DNA of 27,660 bases from an uncultured Clostridia bacterium. Its GTDB lineage: Bacteria; Bacillota; Clostridia; TANB77; CAG-508. The first letter of the stretch is position 1; each line of letters starts with the position of its first letter. The DNA lies in NCBI GenBank assembly GCA_934155625.1, contig CAKPHD010000020.1, positions 1 to 27,660 of the forward strand. The letters are read 5' to 3'. Under the pieces are notes generated by a model that saw nothing but the letters and a program-made list of their open reading frames with translations, was not told the DNA's origin and did not search any database. The position numbers were made by a program, and so were the translations under genes. This document shows positions 1 through 8,011 of this stretch, in pieces.

Positions 1-136
1 TATGCCAAGCAGAAAAACTCCAAACGGAGAATTCAAGGATATAGCTCATCCAATCAATGCTGAAACAAGAGAGAAAGTACAAAAAGCTATATTAGAAGCT
101 TATGACGCTCCTGAAACAGAAGAATCAGCAGAATAA
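1..136 (+). CDS. spoVG: SpoVG, C-terminal part (gene starts before the window)
   Basis: The frame is open from the window edge to TAA at 134-136. It encodes the hallmark SpoVG segment MPSRKTPNGEFKDIAHPIN, followed by a short acidic tail ending TEESAE. SpoVG is a small, widely conserved Bacillota protein that binds nucleic acid. In Bacillus it affects septation and sporulation, and in other species it affects envelope and virulence gene expression. Only about the last 44 residues are visible, so the start, length and promoter cannot be judged. A strong hairpin terminator follows immediately, so the gene ends its transcription unit. Identity rests on recognising the conserved motif, which is very characteristic. 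Confidence 0.93.
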   Translation, partial: MPSRKTPNGEFKDIAHPINAETREKVQKAILEAYDAPETEESAE

Positions 137-142
137 TAAATT

Positions 143-174
143 AAAAGTTCCCTTTTTGTAAGGGAACTTTTTTT
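143..174 (+). terminator. Rho-independent terminator of spoVG
   Basis: The arms at 143-154 (AAAAGTTCCCTT) and 160-171 (AAGGGAACTTTT) form a perfect 12-bp stem with a 5-nt loop. A T-run to 174 continues from the 3' arm. It lies 6 nt after the spoVG stop. Confidence 0.93.
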
Positions 175-182
175 GTGTGTAA

Positions 183-318
183 AAGTTTAATTTGTGACGG
201 ATGGGACCGGTTCTTAACGGTGCATTTTTGGTACTTTTGGGACCGGTTCTCTGCAGTACACTTTTATGTAAATCTATGCACCGTTAAGAACCGGTCCCAT
301 CCGTCACAAATTAAACTT
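183..318. repeat. Repeat cluster 1: large perfect inverted repeat carrying three ACCGGT cores
   Basis: Positions 183-225 and 276-318 are perfect 43-nt reverse complements, separated by 50 nt. Each arm contains one ACCGGT core (206 and 290), and the spacer contains a third (242). The first and third have opposite orientation, unlike the other clusters, which are tandem. It lies between the spoVG terminator and the ABC-transporter gene. The outer end of the right arm overlaps the first two bases of a good -35 box. Confidence 0.95.
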
Positions 319-345
319 GAAATATAACTGTAAATATAATATAAT
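317..345 (+). promoter_or_regulatory. Predicted sigma-A-type promoter of the ABC/LiaF-like operon
   Basis: TTGAAA at 317-322, a 17-bp spacer and TATAAT at 340-345. The SD AGGGGAGG (361-368) precedes the ATG at 376. The -35 box begins inside the right arm of the inverted repeat. Confidence 0.7.
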
Positions 346-375
346 AAAGCCAAAGAAAAAAGGGGAGGTCTGGTT

Positions 376-1266
376 ATGGGGTTAAAAGTAAAAAATGTAA
401 GTAAATATTTTAATGACAAGCTAGTGATAGACAACATAAGTTTTGAAATAAATGAGCCAGGAGTATTCGGATTACTTGGGACTAATGGCGCAGGAAAAAC
501 TACTACAATCAGAATGATATTAGGCATTATAAAAAGAGACAAAGGCGAAATAACGTGGAATGGAAAAGCAGTAGATAGAAAAAATGTAAATTTCGGATAT
601 TTGCCAGAAGAAAGAGGAATATATCCTAAAAGTAAAATTTTTGAACAGCTATTATATTTTGCTGAACTCAAGGGAATGAAGGTACAAGAAGCAGCTAAAG
701 AAATAAAATATTGGATGGAAAGACTAAAAATTGATGAATATCAAAATATGACAGCCGAAAAACTATCAAAAGGAAATCAACAAAAAGTTCAATTTATAAC
801 ATCAATTTTAAACGATCCAGAATTGATTGTTTTAGACGAACCATTTAGTGGTTTAGACCCAGTAAACACAGAATTATTGAAAGAAGTCATAATAGAACTA
901 GTCAAAAAAGGAAAATACATAATAATGTCAAGCCATCAGATGACATCGATTGAAGAATTTTGCAAGGATGTAGTAATCATAAATAAAGGAAAAACGGTAC
1001 TAAAGGGCAATCTTAAAGAAATCAAAAATAATTATACAGCAAATAGATTAGAAATAAATGCTGATAGAGACATCACTTCGTATATAAAAGAAGCAGGAAT
1101 GACAATCGAAAAAAATATTGACAATAATTATGAAATCAAAATAGAAAATGAAGAACAAGCGCATTCATTAATGAAAACGCTAGTAGTTCAAGGTGTCAAA
1201 CTTAATAAGTTTGAACTTCAAAAACCAAGTCTTAATGATATCTTTATAGAAAAGGTAGGTGAATAA
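376..1266 (+). CDS. ABC transporter ATP-binding protein, NatA/YhaQ type
   Basis: This 296-residue cytoplasmic ATPase would power the membrane partner encoded next. Visible motifs are Walker A GTNGAGKT at residues 35-42, the signature LSKGNQQK near 131-138, Walker B LIVLDEP near 152-158 and the H-loop SSHQ near 186. A C-terminal extension of about 80 residues follows, as in ABC-2 drug/Na+ exporter ATPases (DUF4162-like). The LSKGN form of the signature resembles the Bacillus NatA/YhaQ group. The ATG at 376 has a strong SD. The gene ends one base before the permease ATG, so the two are translationally coupled. The substrate is unknown; Na+ efflux or envelope-drug export are the family's usual suggestions. 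Confidence 0.9.
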   Translation: MGLKVKNVSKYFNDKLVIDNISFEINEPGVFGLLGTNGAGKTTTIRMILGIIKRDKGEITWNGKAVDRKNVNFGYLPEERGIYPKSKIFEQLLYFAELKGMKVQEAAKEIKYWMERLKIDEYQNMTAEKLSKGNQQKVQFITSILNDPELIVLDEPFSGLDPVNTELLKEVIIELVKKGKYIIMSSHQMTSIEEFCKDVVIINKGKTVLKGNLKEIKNNYTANRLEINADRDITSYIKEAGMTIEKNIDNNYEIKIENEEQAHSLMKTLVVQGVKLNKFELQKPSLNDIFIEKVGE

Positions 1267-1267
1267 A

Positions 1268-2581
1268 ATGCGAGATTTGATAACTGTTGCAAAGTTTACA
1301 ATTAGAGACATGATAAAAAGAAAGTCATTTATAATTTCAAATGTAATAATTTTGCTGATAATAGTCATATTGTTTAATATTCCGAACATTATAAAAGTTT
1401 TTAAAGGTGATGATGCCGAAAAAATGGCTGGAGATAGGCTATTAATAGTGGATGCTGATAATATTTTCGAAGGAAATTTAGAAACTTTGAAAAATATGAA
1501 TTTGAATTATGACATTCAAATTGATAAAAAACTTGTAAAGAATGTTGCGACAAACGATTCTGACAATAATAACGAAACTACAGAAGCAGGTAATAGCAAC
1601 GAAGAGAAGATTTTTGAAAAAATTAAAGAAAAAATTCAAAATGATGAAATAGACAAAGCTATCTTAATTGAAAATAAAGAAGGAATTATCAACATGCAGT
1701 ACATTGTAAAAAACTTATCAATGGAATCAGAAGTACCACAAGATATAGTCAATGCAATTACAGGTTTATACAGTAACATACAAATATCAAAATTAGGATT
1801 AACGCAAGAACAATTACAAACCTTAACGCCAAATCTAAATTTAGAAATAAAGCAAACCGAAGAACAAGAAGTACAAGGCAATCAATTTGCAATGATGATG
1901 TTATCACTAGTCTTGTTTTATGCAATATATTTTTGCGCATATCAAGTATCAAGCTCAATAACAACAGAAAAAACGTCAAAAATTATTGAAACACTAGTAA
2001 CATCAACAACACCGAAGACAATAGTTTTAGGAAAAACAATAGGAATAGGAATTGTTGGGCTATTGCAAGTAGCAGTCATGGTAATAGTTGCACTAATTTC
2101 AAAAAATCTATTTTTAGAAGAAGGAATGCTTGACGGAATAATAGATTTTTCAACAATTACACCATATTTAGGAATAATTACTGGAATATATTTCGTCTTT
2201 GGATATGCATTTTATGCATTATTATATGCTCTAACAGGTTCAACAGTAAGCAAACCAGAAGATGTACAATCAGCAAATGGGCCAGTAGCAATAGTTGCAG
2301 TAATAGGATTCTATCTAGCATATTTTTCAATGATGAATCCAACAAGTGAATTAAACAAAATAGCAGCGATATTACCAATGTCATCACCATTTTGTATGCC
2401 GTTTAGAGTGATGATGGGAATAGCAACAACTAAAGAAATTTTGATCTCATTAGCAATTATTTTGATTACAATAATTGTAGTTGCTAAGGTTTCAATAAAG
2501 ATTTATTCACAGGCTATTTTGAATTATGGGAATAAAATTGGTATTAAAGATGTCATGAAGATGTGGAAAAATAAAAATTAA
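1268..2581 (+). CDS. ABC-2 type transporter permease, NatB/YhaP-like
   Basis: A 437-residue membrane protein with the ABC-2 exporter layout. One hydrophobic helix near the N-terminus (about residues 23-42) precedes a large hydrophilic, probably extracytoplasmic, domain of about 160 residues. Five to six hydrophobic helices fill the C-terminal half. ATG 1268 is preferred over GTG 1259 because AAAGGTAGG (1251-1259) gives proper SD spacing and the cationic N-terminus MRDLITVAKFTIRDMIKRK fits. It abuts the ATPase gene and must be its partner. A three-unit ACCGGT array separates it from the LiaF-like gene. Function is by family; the exported substrate cannot be read from sequence. Confidence 0.88.
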   Translation: MRDLITVAKFTIRDMIKRKSFIISNVIILLIIVILFNIPNIIKVFKGDDAEKMAGDRLLIVDADNIFEGNLETLKNMNLNYDIQIDKKLVKNVATNDSDNNNETTEAGNSNEEKIFEKIKEKIQNDEIDKAILIENKEGIINMQYIVKNLSMESEVPQDIVNAITGLYSNIQISKLGLTQEQLQTLTPNLNLEIKQTEEQEVQGNQFAMMMLSLVLFYAIYFCAYQVSSSITTEKTSKIIETLVTSTTPKTIVLGKTIGIGIVGLLQVAVMVIVALISKNLFLEEGMLDGIIDFSTITPYLGIITGIYFVFGYAFYALLYALTGSTVSKPEDVQSANGPVAIVAVIGFYLAYFSMMNPTSELNKIAAILPMSSPFCMPFRVMMGIATTKEILISLAIILITIIVVAKVSIKIYSQAILNYGNKIGIKDVMKMWKNKN

Positions 2582-2592
2582 TGTGTACAAAT

Positions 2593-2695
2593 GGTACTGC
2601 AGAGAACCGGTCCCAAAAGTAACAAAATGGTACTGCAGAGAACCGGTCCCAAAAGTAACAAAATGGTACCGCAGAGAACCGGTCCCAACGGTACC
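2593..2695 (+). repeat. Repeat cluster 2: three tandem ACCGGT units, 36-bp period
   Basis: ACCGGT cores lie at 2606, 2642 and 2678. Each unit starts GGTACYGCAGAGAACCGGT, and the last ends CCCAACGGTACC. The 36-bp period is a multiple of three, so the array reads as open frame (repeated REPVPKVTKWY) joined to the downstream gene, but the SD at 2702-2709 marks the true start after it. It lies within the presumed operon, 6 nt before the next SD. Confidence 0.95.
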
Positions 2696-2717
2696 AAAAA
2701 GAAAAGGAGATAAAATT

Positions 2718-3389
2718 ATGAAAAAAGTAGAAAATGTATTATGGGGAGCAGTCTTCATAGTAATAGGATTAGTTTTAGGATTAAATGCATTAGGAATAAC
2801 AAATATTGATATATTTTTTGACGGATGGTGGTCATTATTTATAATAGTGCCAAGTGTTATAAGTATTATAAAAAATTATAAAGATGTAAGTGCATATATA
2901 TGGCTAGCAATAGGAGTAGCATTGTTATTATCAGCACAAGGAATTTTAGATATGAATGTTGTTGGTAAATTAATATTACCGGCAGTATTAGTTGCAATTG
3001 GTGTTGGAATCATCTTTAAAGATACAGTTAGCTCTAAAGTAAATGAAAAAATTGATGAATTAAACAAAAGTAACAAAGAAGAATTCTATGCAACTTTTTC
3101 AGGTCAAAAATTAAATTTTGCAGGTGATGATTTTAAAGGAGTTAGCCTAAATGCAATATTTGGAGGAATTGATTTAGATTTGAAAAGTGCGAATATTGTA
3201 GAGGATAAAATCATAAATGCAACATCTGTTTTTGGAGGAATAAATATATTTTCACCAGAAAACGTTAATATTCAAGTAAAATCTACATCAATATTTGGTG
3301 GAGTAAGCAACAAAACTAAGAATAAAGATGGGCAACCAACAATTTATGTAAAAGCTTTTTGTTTATTCGGTGGAGTAGACATCAAATAA
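2718..3389 (+). CDS. LiaF-like membrane protein (LiaI/LiaF transmembrane plus LiaF C-terminal domain)
   Basis: A 223-residue protein. The first 100 residues contain about four short hydrophobic segments with Gly-rich turns (GAVFIVIGLVLGLNALGI and similar), as in LiaI/LiaF-type membrane domains. The C-terminal part (about 130-223) has repeated FGGI/FGGV strands (AIFGGID, SVFGGIN, SIFGGVS, LFGGVDIK), the hallmark of the cell-wall-active-antibiotic-response domain of LiaF/YvqF. LiaF proteins restrain the LiaRS envelope-stress system. No LiaRS genes are in view, so a regulatory role is inferred only. ATG 2718 follows SD AAAAGGAG at 2702-2709. An upstream in-frame extension is rejected because it is only repeat sequence. 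Confidence 0.82.
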   Translation: MKKVENVLWGAVFIVIGLVLGLNALGITNIDIFFDGWWSLFIIVPSVISIIKNYKDVSAYIWLAIGVALLLSAQGILDMNVVGKLILPAVLVAIGVGIIFKDTVSSKVNEKIDELNKSNKEEFYATFSGQKLNFAGDDFKGVSLNAIFGGIDLDLKSANIVEDKIINATSVFGGINIFSPENVNIQVKSTSIFGGVSNKTKNKDGQPTIYVKAFCLFGGVDIK

Positions 3390-3445
3390 ATAAGTAGACA
3401 TTAAATGAAAAACACTTTATAGAAAATAGAAAGTAGGAAAGTTAA

Positions 3446-4339
3446 ATGAAGGAATTTCAAAAAATAATAAAATATGCGGCTATTGCATTCGGATTATATT
3501 TAGCAATATCAATAATTGGAGGGATAATTGCGATAATAGTATCAATATTTGCTGGATTCTACGGAATAAACTATCTTACAGATAGTTTGAATGATGCTAT
3601 TAATTCTGATAATTCTAGCATAGAAAGAATTGATGAAAATCAAGATTTAGAAGAGTTTTCAAAAATGAAATTAGATATTTCAGCAGCTAATTTGACAATA
3701 AAAGTAGAGGGGAATTCATATAGAGTAGAGACATATCAAATTCCTAAAAATACTAAAATAGAAAGCAAAGATGGAATTCTAGAGATAAAAAGCAATAAAA
3801 AGTTCAATAAAAGTGACTCAAAAAGTAGCATAACAATTTATATTCCAGAAAATGTAGAATTAGAAGATTCTGACATACAAGTGGGTGCTGGAATAGTGGA
3901 TATTGCAGGACTTAAGTCTAAAAGTGTGGACTTTGACTTTGGCGCAGGAAATGTAAATATGCGAAATATTGCAGTTAATAATAATACAAAGATTGGATGC
4001 GGAGCTGGTCAAGTTACAGTAAAAGATTCAGAATTTACAAATGTTGAAATAGATGCAGGTGTTGGAAAACTAGTATATTCAGGAGAGATAAAGGGCAATT
4101 CTAAAATCAGCTGTGGAGTAGGTGAAGTAGAATTGGATTTAACAGGTGAGAGTGATAAATATACTATTAACACAGAAAAAGGTATTGGTGATATTAAAAT
4201 AAATGATATTTCTGTTGCCGATGATTCAACTACAGGAAATGGAGAAAATAAAATAAAAATCGAAGGTGGCGTTGGAAGTGTTGACATAAAAACGCACCAA
4301 ACGGAACCGGTCCCAACGGTACCTAGTACAACATTATAA
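3446..4339 (+). CDS. DUF4097-type beta-strand repeat protein with N-terminal membrane anchor
   Basis: A 297-residue protein. Residues about 8-45 are hydrophobic (one long or two short membrane segments). The rest is a polar repeat domain with a regular strand pattern and GAG/GVG turns (VGAGIVDI, FGAGNVNM, CGAGQVTV, AGVGKLVY, CGVGEVEL), typical of DUF4097/putative adhesin domains that often sit beside LiaF-like proteins. ATG 3446 has SD TAGGAAAG at 3434-3441 and lies 56 nt after the LiaF-like gene. The last 12 or so residues (EPVPTVPSTTL) are encoded by an intergenic repeat that has run into the 3' end. Role is probably envelope-associated, by context. Confidence 0.75.
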   Translation: MKEFQKIIKYAAIAFGLYLAISIIGGIIAIIVSIFAGFYGINYLTDSLNDAINSDNSSIERIDENQDLEEFSKMKLDISAANLTIKVEGNSYRVETYQIPKNTKIESKDGILEIKSNKKFNKSDSKSSITIYIPENVELEDSDIQVGAGIVDIAGLKSKSVDFDFGAGNVNMRNIAVNNNTKIGCGAGQVTVKDSEFTNVEIDAGVGKLVYSGEIKGNSKISCGVGEVELDLTGESDKYTINTEKGIGDIKINDISVADDSTTGNGENKIKIEGGVGSVDIKTHQTEPVPTVPSTTL

Positions 4340-4445
4340 ATGGTACGGTAGAGAACCGGTCCCAAAAGTAACAACAATGGTACCGCAAAGAACCGGTCCT
4401 AAAAGTAACAACAATGGTACCGCAAAGAACCGGTCCCAAAAGTAC
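4301..4445 (+). repeat. Repeat cluster 3: four ACCGGT units overlapping a gene end
   Basis: Cores lie at 4306, 4355, 4392 and 4429 (spacings 49, 37, 37). The first copy is inside the 3' end of the DUF4097-type gene and supplies its last codons. The remaining copies lie in the gap before the SPOCS/LysM gene. Confidence 0.95.
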
Positions 4446-4462
4446 ATTAGTTCTAAAATAAT

Positions 4463-4512
4463 AAAAACCCCCATATACATTAATAAACAAAAAATGTAGA
4501 GGAGGTTTTTTT
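4463..4512 (+). promoter_or_regulatory. Possible leader hairpin enclosing the ribosome binding site
   Basis: AAAAACC (4463-4469) pairs with GGTTTTT (4504-4510), CC (4471-4472) with GG (4501-4502), and ACATT (4477-4481) with AATGT (4493-4497), leaving an 11-nt A-rich loop. The 3' side contains the SD GAGGAGG (4499-4505) and a T-run to 4512. It could mask the SD or act as a terminator-like element. TATACATT (4474-4481), resembling a sigma-E -10 box, overlaps it and is an alternative reading. Confidence 0.35.
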
Positions 4513-4513
4513 C

Positions 4514-6094
4514 ATGGAAGTAAACACAAGCAAAGAAACTTTGAATGTAAATAAAGTGGTAAGTGAAAAAAAAGAAATAATAAATATTCAGGGAGATATG
4601 ATTGTTCCTGATTCAAAGCCTGATATATTAAACACAGTTAATACAAGCGGAAATGTGTGTATTTACAAAAAAGAGGTTATGGACGGGAAAATCAAAATTG
4701 ACGGAAATATTTTGACTTATATAATGTATTTAGCTGATTGCGATGAGAGCAGAAATGATAACATTAGAGGAGTTAATACAAGTTTGGATTTTTCTGAAAA
4801 TATTAATGTGCCGGAACTTCAAAGTGGTATGAATGCTAAAATTATGCCAAAAATCAAGTTGATTGAGTGCAATGTTATTAATGGTAGAAAAATAGGGATA
4901 AAGGTTACACTAGAGATTCAAATAAAGATTTATGAGCAAGAGCAAGTGGAGATAATAACAGATTTAAGTGATAGCAACATTCAAGTTCTTAATAAAAATA
5001 TGAAGGTTAATTCTATGATTGGAAGTGGGATGACGAAGACTTCAGTTAAAGAAAATGTTTCAATTCCAAGTACAGACAATCTTGCAGAGATATTATGCGC
5101 ACAGATTTGCTTGGTTGATAAAGATATCAAAATAAGTTACAACAAAATTCTTGCGAAAGCAGAGATGGAAATTAAAATGGTATATTTGACGGAAGATGGC
5201 CGTATTTGCAATTTTCAGGGAAAACTTCCGGTAGTGGGATTTATAGATATGCCGAATATCAAAGAGGAAAATATTTGTGAAACAACGTATATGATACGAA
5301 ATATTTTGCTAAAGCCAAATGCAGTAGAAGAGCATTCTGTATATATTGAAGTAGAAGTGGAGATAAATTGCATGGCATATGAAGAAATGGAAATCCAAAC
5401 AATTCAAGACATGTATTGCCCTGGCGAGAAAATGACTTTCAATAAAAATATGGTAAATACGGTTTCTAACAAGCAGCGTAAGAAAAATATTTGTAACATT
5501 CGAGAGAAAATTGATGTTCCAGAGCTTGAAAATGGCAATATTTTAGATGTATCAATAAATCCGGTTATCAATAAAGAAAACAAATTGAGTGGAAAAATCA
5601 TGTTTGAAGGAGAGATGGAAATTAACTTGATTTTTGCGGACAATTCGGCAGTCGGTATTAATACAAAAAAATTGACAATTCCATTTGAGCAAACAGTTGA
5701 TGATGTTGATACTTCTGATGATTGCATGGTAGATACAAATATCGAGGTTAATTCGCAAGAATTTTTAAATCAAGCTGGAGCCGTAAGTGTAAATGTTGAT
5801 TTGACTTTTGAAACGAACACATATAGAAATTCAGCAATTCCTGTAATTAGCGATATTTCAATGGAAGAAGAGGAAAATTCAGAAGACTATAGTGTCATAA
5901 TTTATGTGGTAAAAAATGGAGATTCTTTGTGGAAAATTGCCAAAAGATTTGGCAGTACGGTTGATGACATTGCAAGGGTCAACGGTATGGAAAGACCTGA
6001 TAAATTGATGGCTGGAGAGAAAATCTACATTCCTAAATATGTACTAAGGAGAGCTAAAGAGCCAATAGTAATTTCGCAAGGCGTTGGTGCGTAA
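4514..6094 (+). CDS. SPOCS (DUF3794) and LysM domain protein, probable spore coat/cortex-associated protein
   Basis: A 526-residue protein without signal peptide or membrane segment. Most of it is repeated DUF3794/SPOCS-type sequence: acidic, strand-rich segments such as IVPDSKPDIL near residue 31 and repeated VPELQSG/VPELENG. A classic LysM module spans about residues 464-508 (VKNGDSLWKIAKRFGSTVDD to GEKIYIPKYV) and binds peptidoglycan or cortex. This architecture is typical of clostridial proteins linked to spore coat assembly. The SD GAGGAGG (4499-4505) supports ATG 4514. The yunB-like gene follows after 51 nt, so the two probably form a mother-cell sporulation operon. Exact role is inferred from domains. 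Confidence 0.85.
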   Translation: MEVNTSKETLNVNKVVSEKKEIINIQGDMIVPDSKPDILNTVNTSGNVCIYKKEVMDGKIKIDGNILTYIMYLADCDESRNDNIRGVNTSLDFSENINVPELQSGMNAKIMPKIKLIECNVINGRKIGIKVTLEIQIKIYEQEQVEIITDLSDSNIQVLNKNMKVNSMIGSGMTKTSVKENVSIPSTDNLAEILCAQICLVDKDIKISYNKILAKAEMEIKMVYLTEDGRICNFQGKLPVVGFIDMPNIKEENICETTYMIRNILLKPNAVEEHSVYIEVEVEINCMAYEEMEIQTIQDMYCPGEKMTFNKNMVNTVSNKQRKKNICNIREKIDVPELENGNILDVSINPVINKENKLSGKIMFEGEMEINLIFADNSAVGINTKKLTIPFEQTVDDVDTSDDCMVDTNIEVNSQEFLNQAGAVSVNVDLTFETNTYRNSAIPVISDISMEEEENSEDYSVIIYVVKNGDSLWKIAKRFGSTVDDIARVNGMERPDKLMAGEKIYIPKYVLRRAKEPIVISQGVGA

Positions 6095-6145
6095 AATCGA
6101 AAGAATTTGCATGATTGAAGCTACACGAAGTGAGGGGAGAAAGCT

Positions 6146-6895
6146 ATGCCTGATGGAAAAAATATTGGAAAGATATATTCAAGAAAAAGATTTGTGTTAA
6201 AACCTGCTGTGATTATAAATGGAAAATCAAAATGGGAAAATGGTGAAGGAAAAAAGAAGAAAAGGGTAATTAAGTTTGTAGTGTTAGTAGGATTAATAAT
6301 TATTTCATTCAGATTTTTTTGCTTATATCTTGAACCAATATTTCAGACTTTGTGTGAAGACAAAATCAAATCATTAGCGACAATAATAACAAATCAGCAG
6401 TCAACAATAATAATGAACAAATATCAATATGACCAGTTGTATACAATAGAAAAGGATGAAAATGGAGATATTATAGTGATTAGAGCTAATGGAGTTCTAA
6501 TAAATAATTTGATTTCTGATTTGACAGAAAATATTCAACGAGAATTTGACAATTTGCATAATGTTGAAGTCAATCTGCCATTTGGAAGTTTGACAGGTAT
6601 ATATTTTATGTCTGGCTTTGGACCTGAAATTCCTATTAATGTTTCTGTGGCAGGGAATGTTGATACAAATATCAAAAGTGAGTTCATCGCGCAGGGGGTA
6701 AATCAAACTTTGCATAGAGTTTATGTGAATTTTGATTGTGATATGAAGATGGTGACTTCTGTGAAGAATTTTTCTCAGAAGGTTACTAATCAAGTGATTA
6801 TTGCTGAACATGTGATTGTTGGTAATATTCCAAGTAGCTACTATAATTTAGAGGGCTTTGAGAACGAAAATGATACAATGCAAATTATAAAATAG
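6146..6895 (+). CDS. yunB: Sporulation protein YunB-like
   Basis: A 249-residue protein. A basic N-terminus (KGKKKKR-like, about residues 30-42) precedes one membrane helix at about 43-62 (FVVLVGLIIISFRFFCLYL). An extracytoplasmic domain follows, containing the family-like segment LPFGSLTGIYFMSGFGPEIPI near 145-165. YunB in Bacillus is a sigma-E-dependent sporulation protein of unknown biochemical role. The SD GAGGGGAG (6132-6139) supports ATG 6146. The preceding SPOCS/LysM gene fits a sporulation operon. The stop codon (6893-6895) is directly followed by a repeat array, with no other clear terminator. Identified from length, topology and the GSLTG..GP.IPI segment. Confidence 0.8.
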   Translation: MPDGKNIGKIYSRKRFVLKPAVIINGKSKWENGEGKKKKRVIKFVVLVGLIIISFRFFCLYLEPIFQTLCEDKIKSLATIITNQQSTIIMNKYQYDQLYTIEKDENGDIIVIRANGVLINNLISDLTENIQREFDNLHNVEVNLPFGSLTGIYFMSGFGPEIPINVSVAGNVDTNIKSEFIAQGVNQTLHRVYVNFDCDMKMVTSVKNFSQKVTNQVIIAEHVIVGNIPSSYYNLEGFENENDTMQIIK

Positions 6896-6962
6896 GGACT
6901 TTTGGGACCGGTTCTCTGCGGTATCATTTTTGTTACTTTTGGGACCGGTTCTTAAAAGTACC
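6896..6962 (-). repeat. Repeat cluster 4: two ACCGGT units left of the RAYT gene
   Basis: Cores lie at 6907 and 6944 (37-bp period), in the GGGACCGGTTC orientation. The right unit (6932-6962) has arms GTTACTTTT and AAAAGTACC. A degenerate tail with AAGAATGGTTCC continues to about 6987; the same tail motif occurs after cluster 12. The array begins directly after the yunB stop. Confidence 0.93.
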
Positions 6963-7077
6963 ACAAGAATGGTTCCGTTCGGTTCCAATTTAGTATAGAA
7001 AAAATAATGAGTATTAGTAACTATTAAATTGTTCTTCATGTTTTTTTATAAAAAGTATAGCAATTGACTAAGAAACA

Positions 7078-7086
7078 TGATATAAT
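7078..7086 (+). promoter_or_regulatory. Extended -10 promoter of the transposase gene
   Basis: TGATATAAT matches the extended -10 form TGnTATAAT. No good -35 box lies 17 nt upstream; the TTGACT at 7064-7069 is too close (11 bp). The SD AGGAGG (7131-7136) follows. Confidence 0.5.
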
Positions 7087-7141
7087 GGTAAACATAATAA
7101 TTTTGAATAAAATTAAATTTTAGAAGAGAAAGGAGGAAAAA

Positions 7142-7930
7142 ATGCCAAGATTACGAAGACAGATAAGCAATTCGAAGATTTATCATGTAATAGTCAAAGG
7201 AATTGATGATCAAGATATTTTTTACGAAGATCAAGATAGAAGATATTTTTTAAATCAAATTTTGAAGCTCAGAAAAGAAATCAATTATGATATTTATTCT
7301 TATTGTCTGATGACAAATCACATTCATATAGTTGTAAAAATTGAAGAAAAATTTTTATCAAAGTTGATGCAAAGATTAATGATAAGGTATGTTTATTATT
7401 TTAATTCTAAGTATGAAAGAACAGGACCTTTAGTTCAAAATCGTTTTAAAAGTAAATGCGTTGAAAATCAAAAATATTTTTTAGAAGTCTGTAGATATAT
7501 TCATAGAAATCCAGAAAAGGCCTTGATGGCGAAAACTCAAAATTACAAGTGGAGTAGTTACCACGAATATGTTGGACAAGAAAAGATTATTAATAAAAAA
7601 GTTCTGCTACATTATTTTGATAATGATGTTAGTGAATTTGTAAAATATACTACAAATGTAGATACAGAAGATATTGAAGATGTATATAATTATGCTGAAT
7701 ACGAGATTATTAATAGATTATTGGATGAAGAATTAATAAAGATTATTATGATGAAATTTGAAATTGCTGACATTAATGATGTTGTGAGATTTTTTAAAAA
7801 CAAAAGCAAAGATGAACTTATAGTTGATTTGAAGATGATAAAAAAAATAAAAGGAGCTAGAAAGACTCAGGTTGCTAGAATTTTAAGAATTAATAGGAGG
7901 CTAGTCAATAAAATATGGGAGTCTGATTGA
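7142..7930 (+). CDS. REP-associated tyrosine transposase (RAYT), Y1/HUH family
   Basis: A 262-residue protein. The N-terminal 145 residues match the Y1_Tnp fold: the opening MPRLRRQIS...YHVIVKGI.DQDIF, the metal-binding HUH motif H60-I-H62 within CLMTNHIHIVV, and the helix YFLEVCRYIHRNP (112-124). Y112 there is the likely catalytic tyrosine. Such enzymes nick and join single-stranded DNA at hairpins; the RAYT branch is linked to REP-type palindromes. The last 110 residues are a separate domain ending in a helix-turn-helix-like stretch (KTQVARILRINRRLVNKIW, 241-259), which could recognise repeats. Start supported by SD AGGAGG at 7131-7136. Arrays in opposite orientation lie on both sides. No IS200-type ends or TnpB partner are seen. 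The frame is intact, so the enzyme may be active. Confidence 0.88.
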   Translation: MPRLRRQISNSKIYHVIVKGIDDQDIFYEDQDRRYFLNQILKLRKEINYDIYSYCLMTNHIHIVVKIEEKFLSKLMQRLMIRYVYYFNSKYERTGPLVQNRFKSKCVENQKYFLEVCRYIHRNPEKALMAKTQNYKWSSYHEYVGQEKIINKKVLLHYFDNDVSEFVKYTTNVDTEDIEDVYNYAEYEIINRLLDEELIKIIMMKFEIADINDVVRFFKNKSKDELIVDLKMIKKIKGARKTQVARILRINRRLVNKIWESD

Positions 7931-8011
7931 GTTTTTCTCTAGATAATTGAAGACTATAATTTTTACTATAGGTGTGAGAAAATGTTTTTTGGGGGATATT
8001 TTTGCTAAAAA

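Noticed and set aside
2583..2717. In-frame N-terminal extension of the LiaF-like protein (REPVPKVTKWY repeats)
   Set aside because: It is the 36-bp repeat array read as codons. It lacks an SD, while a strong SD lies directly before ATG 2718.
7064..7086. TTGACT as the -35 box for the transposase gene
   Set aside because: Only 11 bp separate it from TATAAT. The extended -10 motif is the better explanation.
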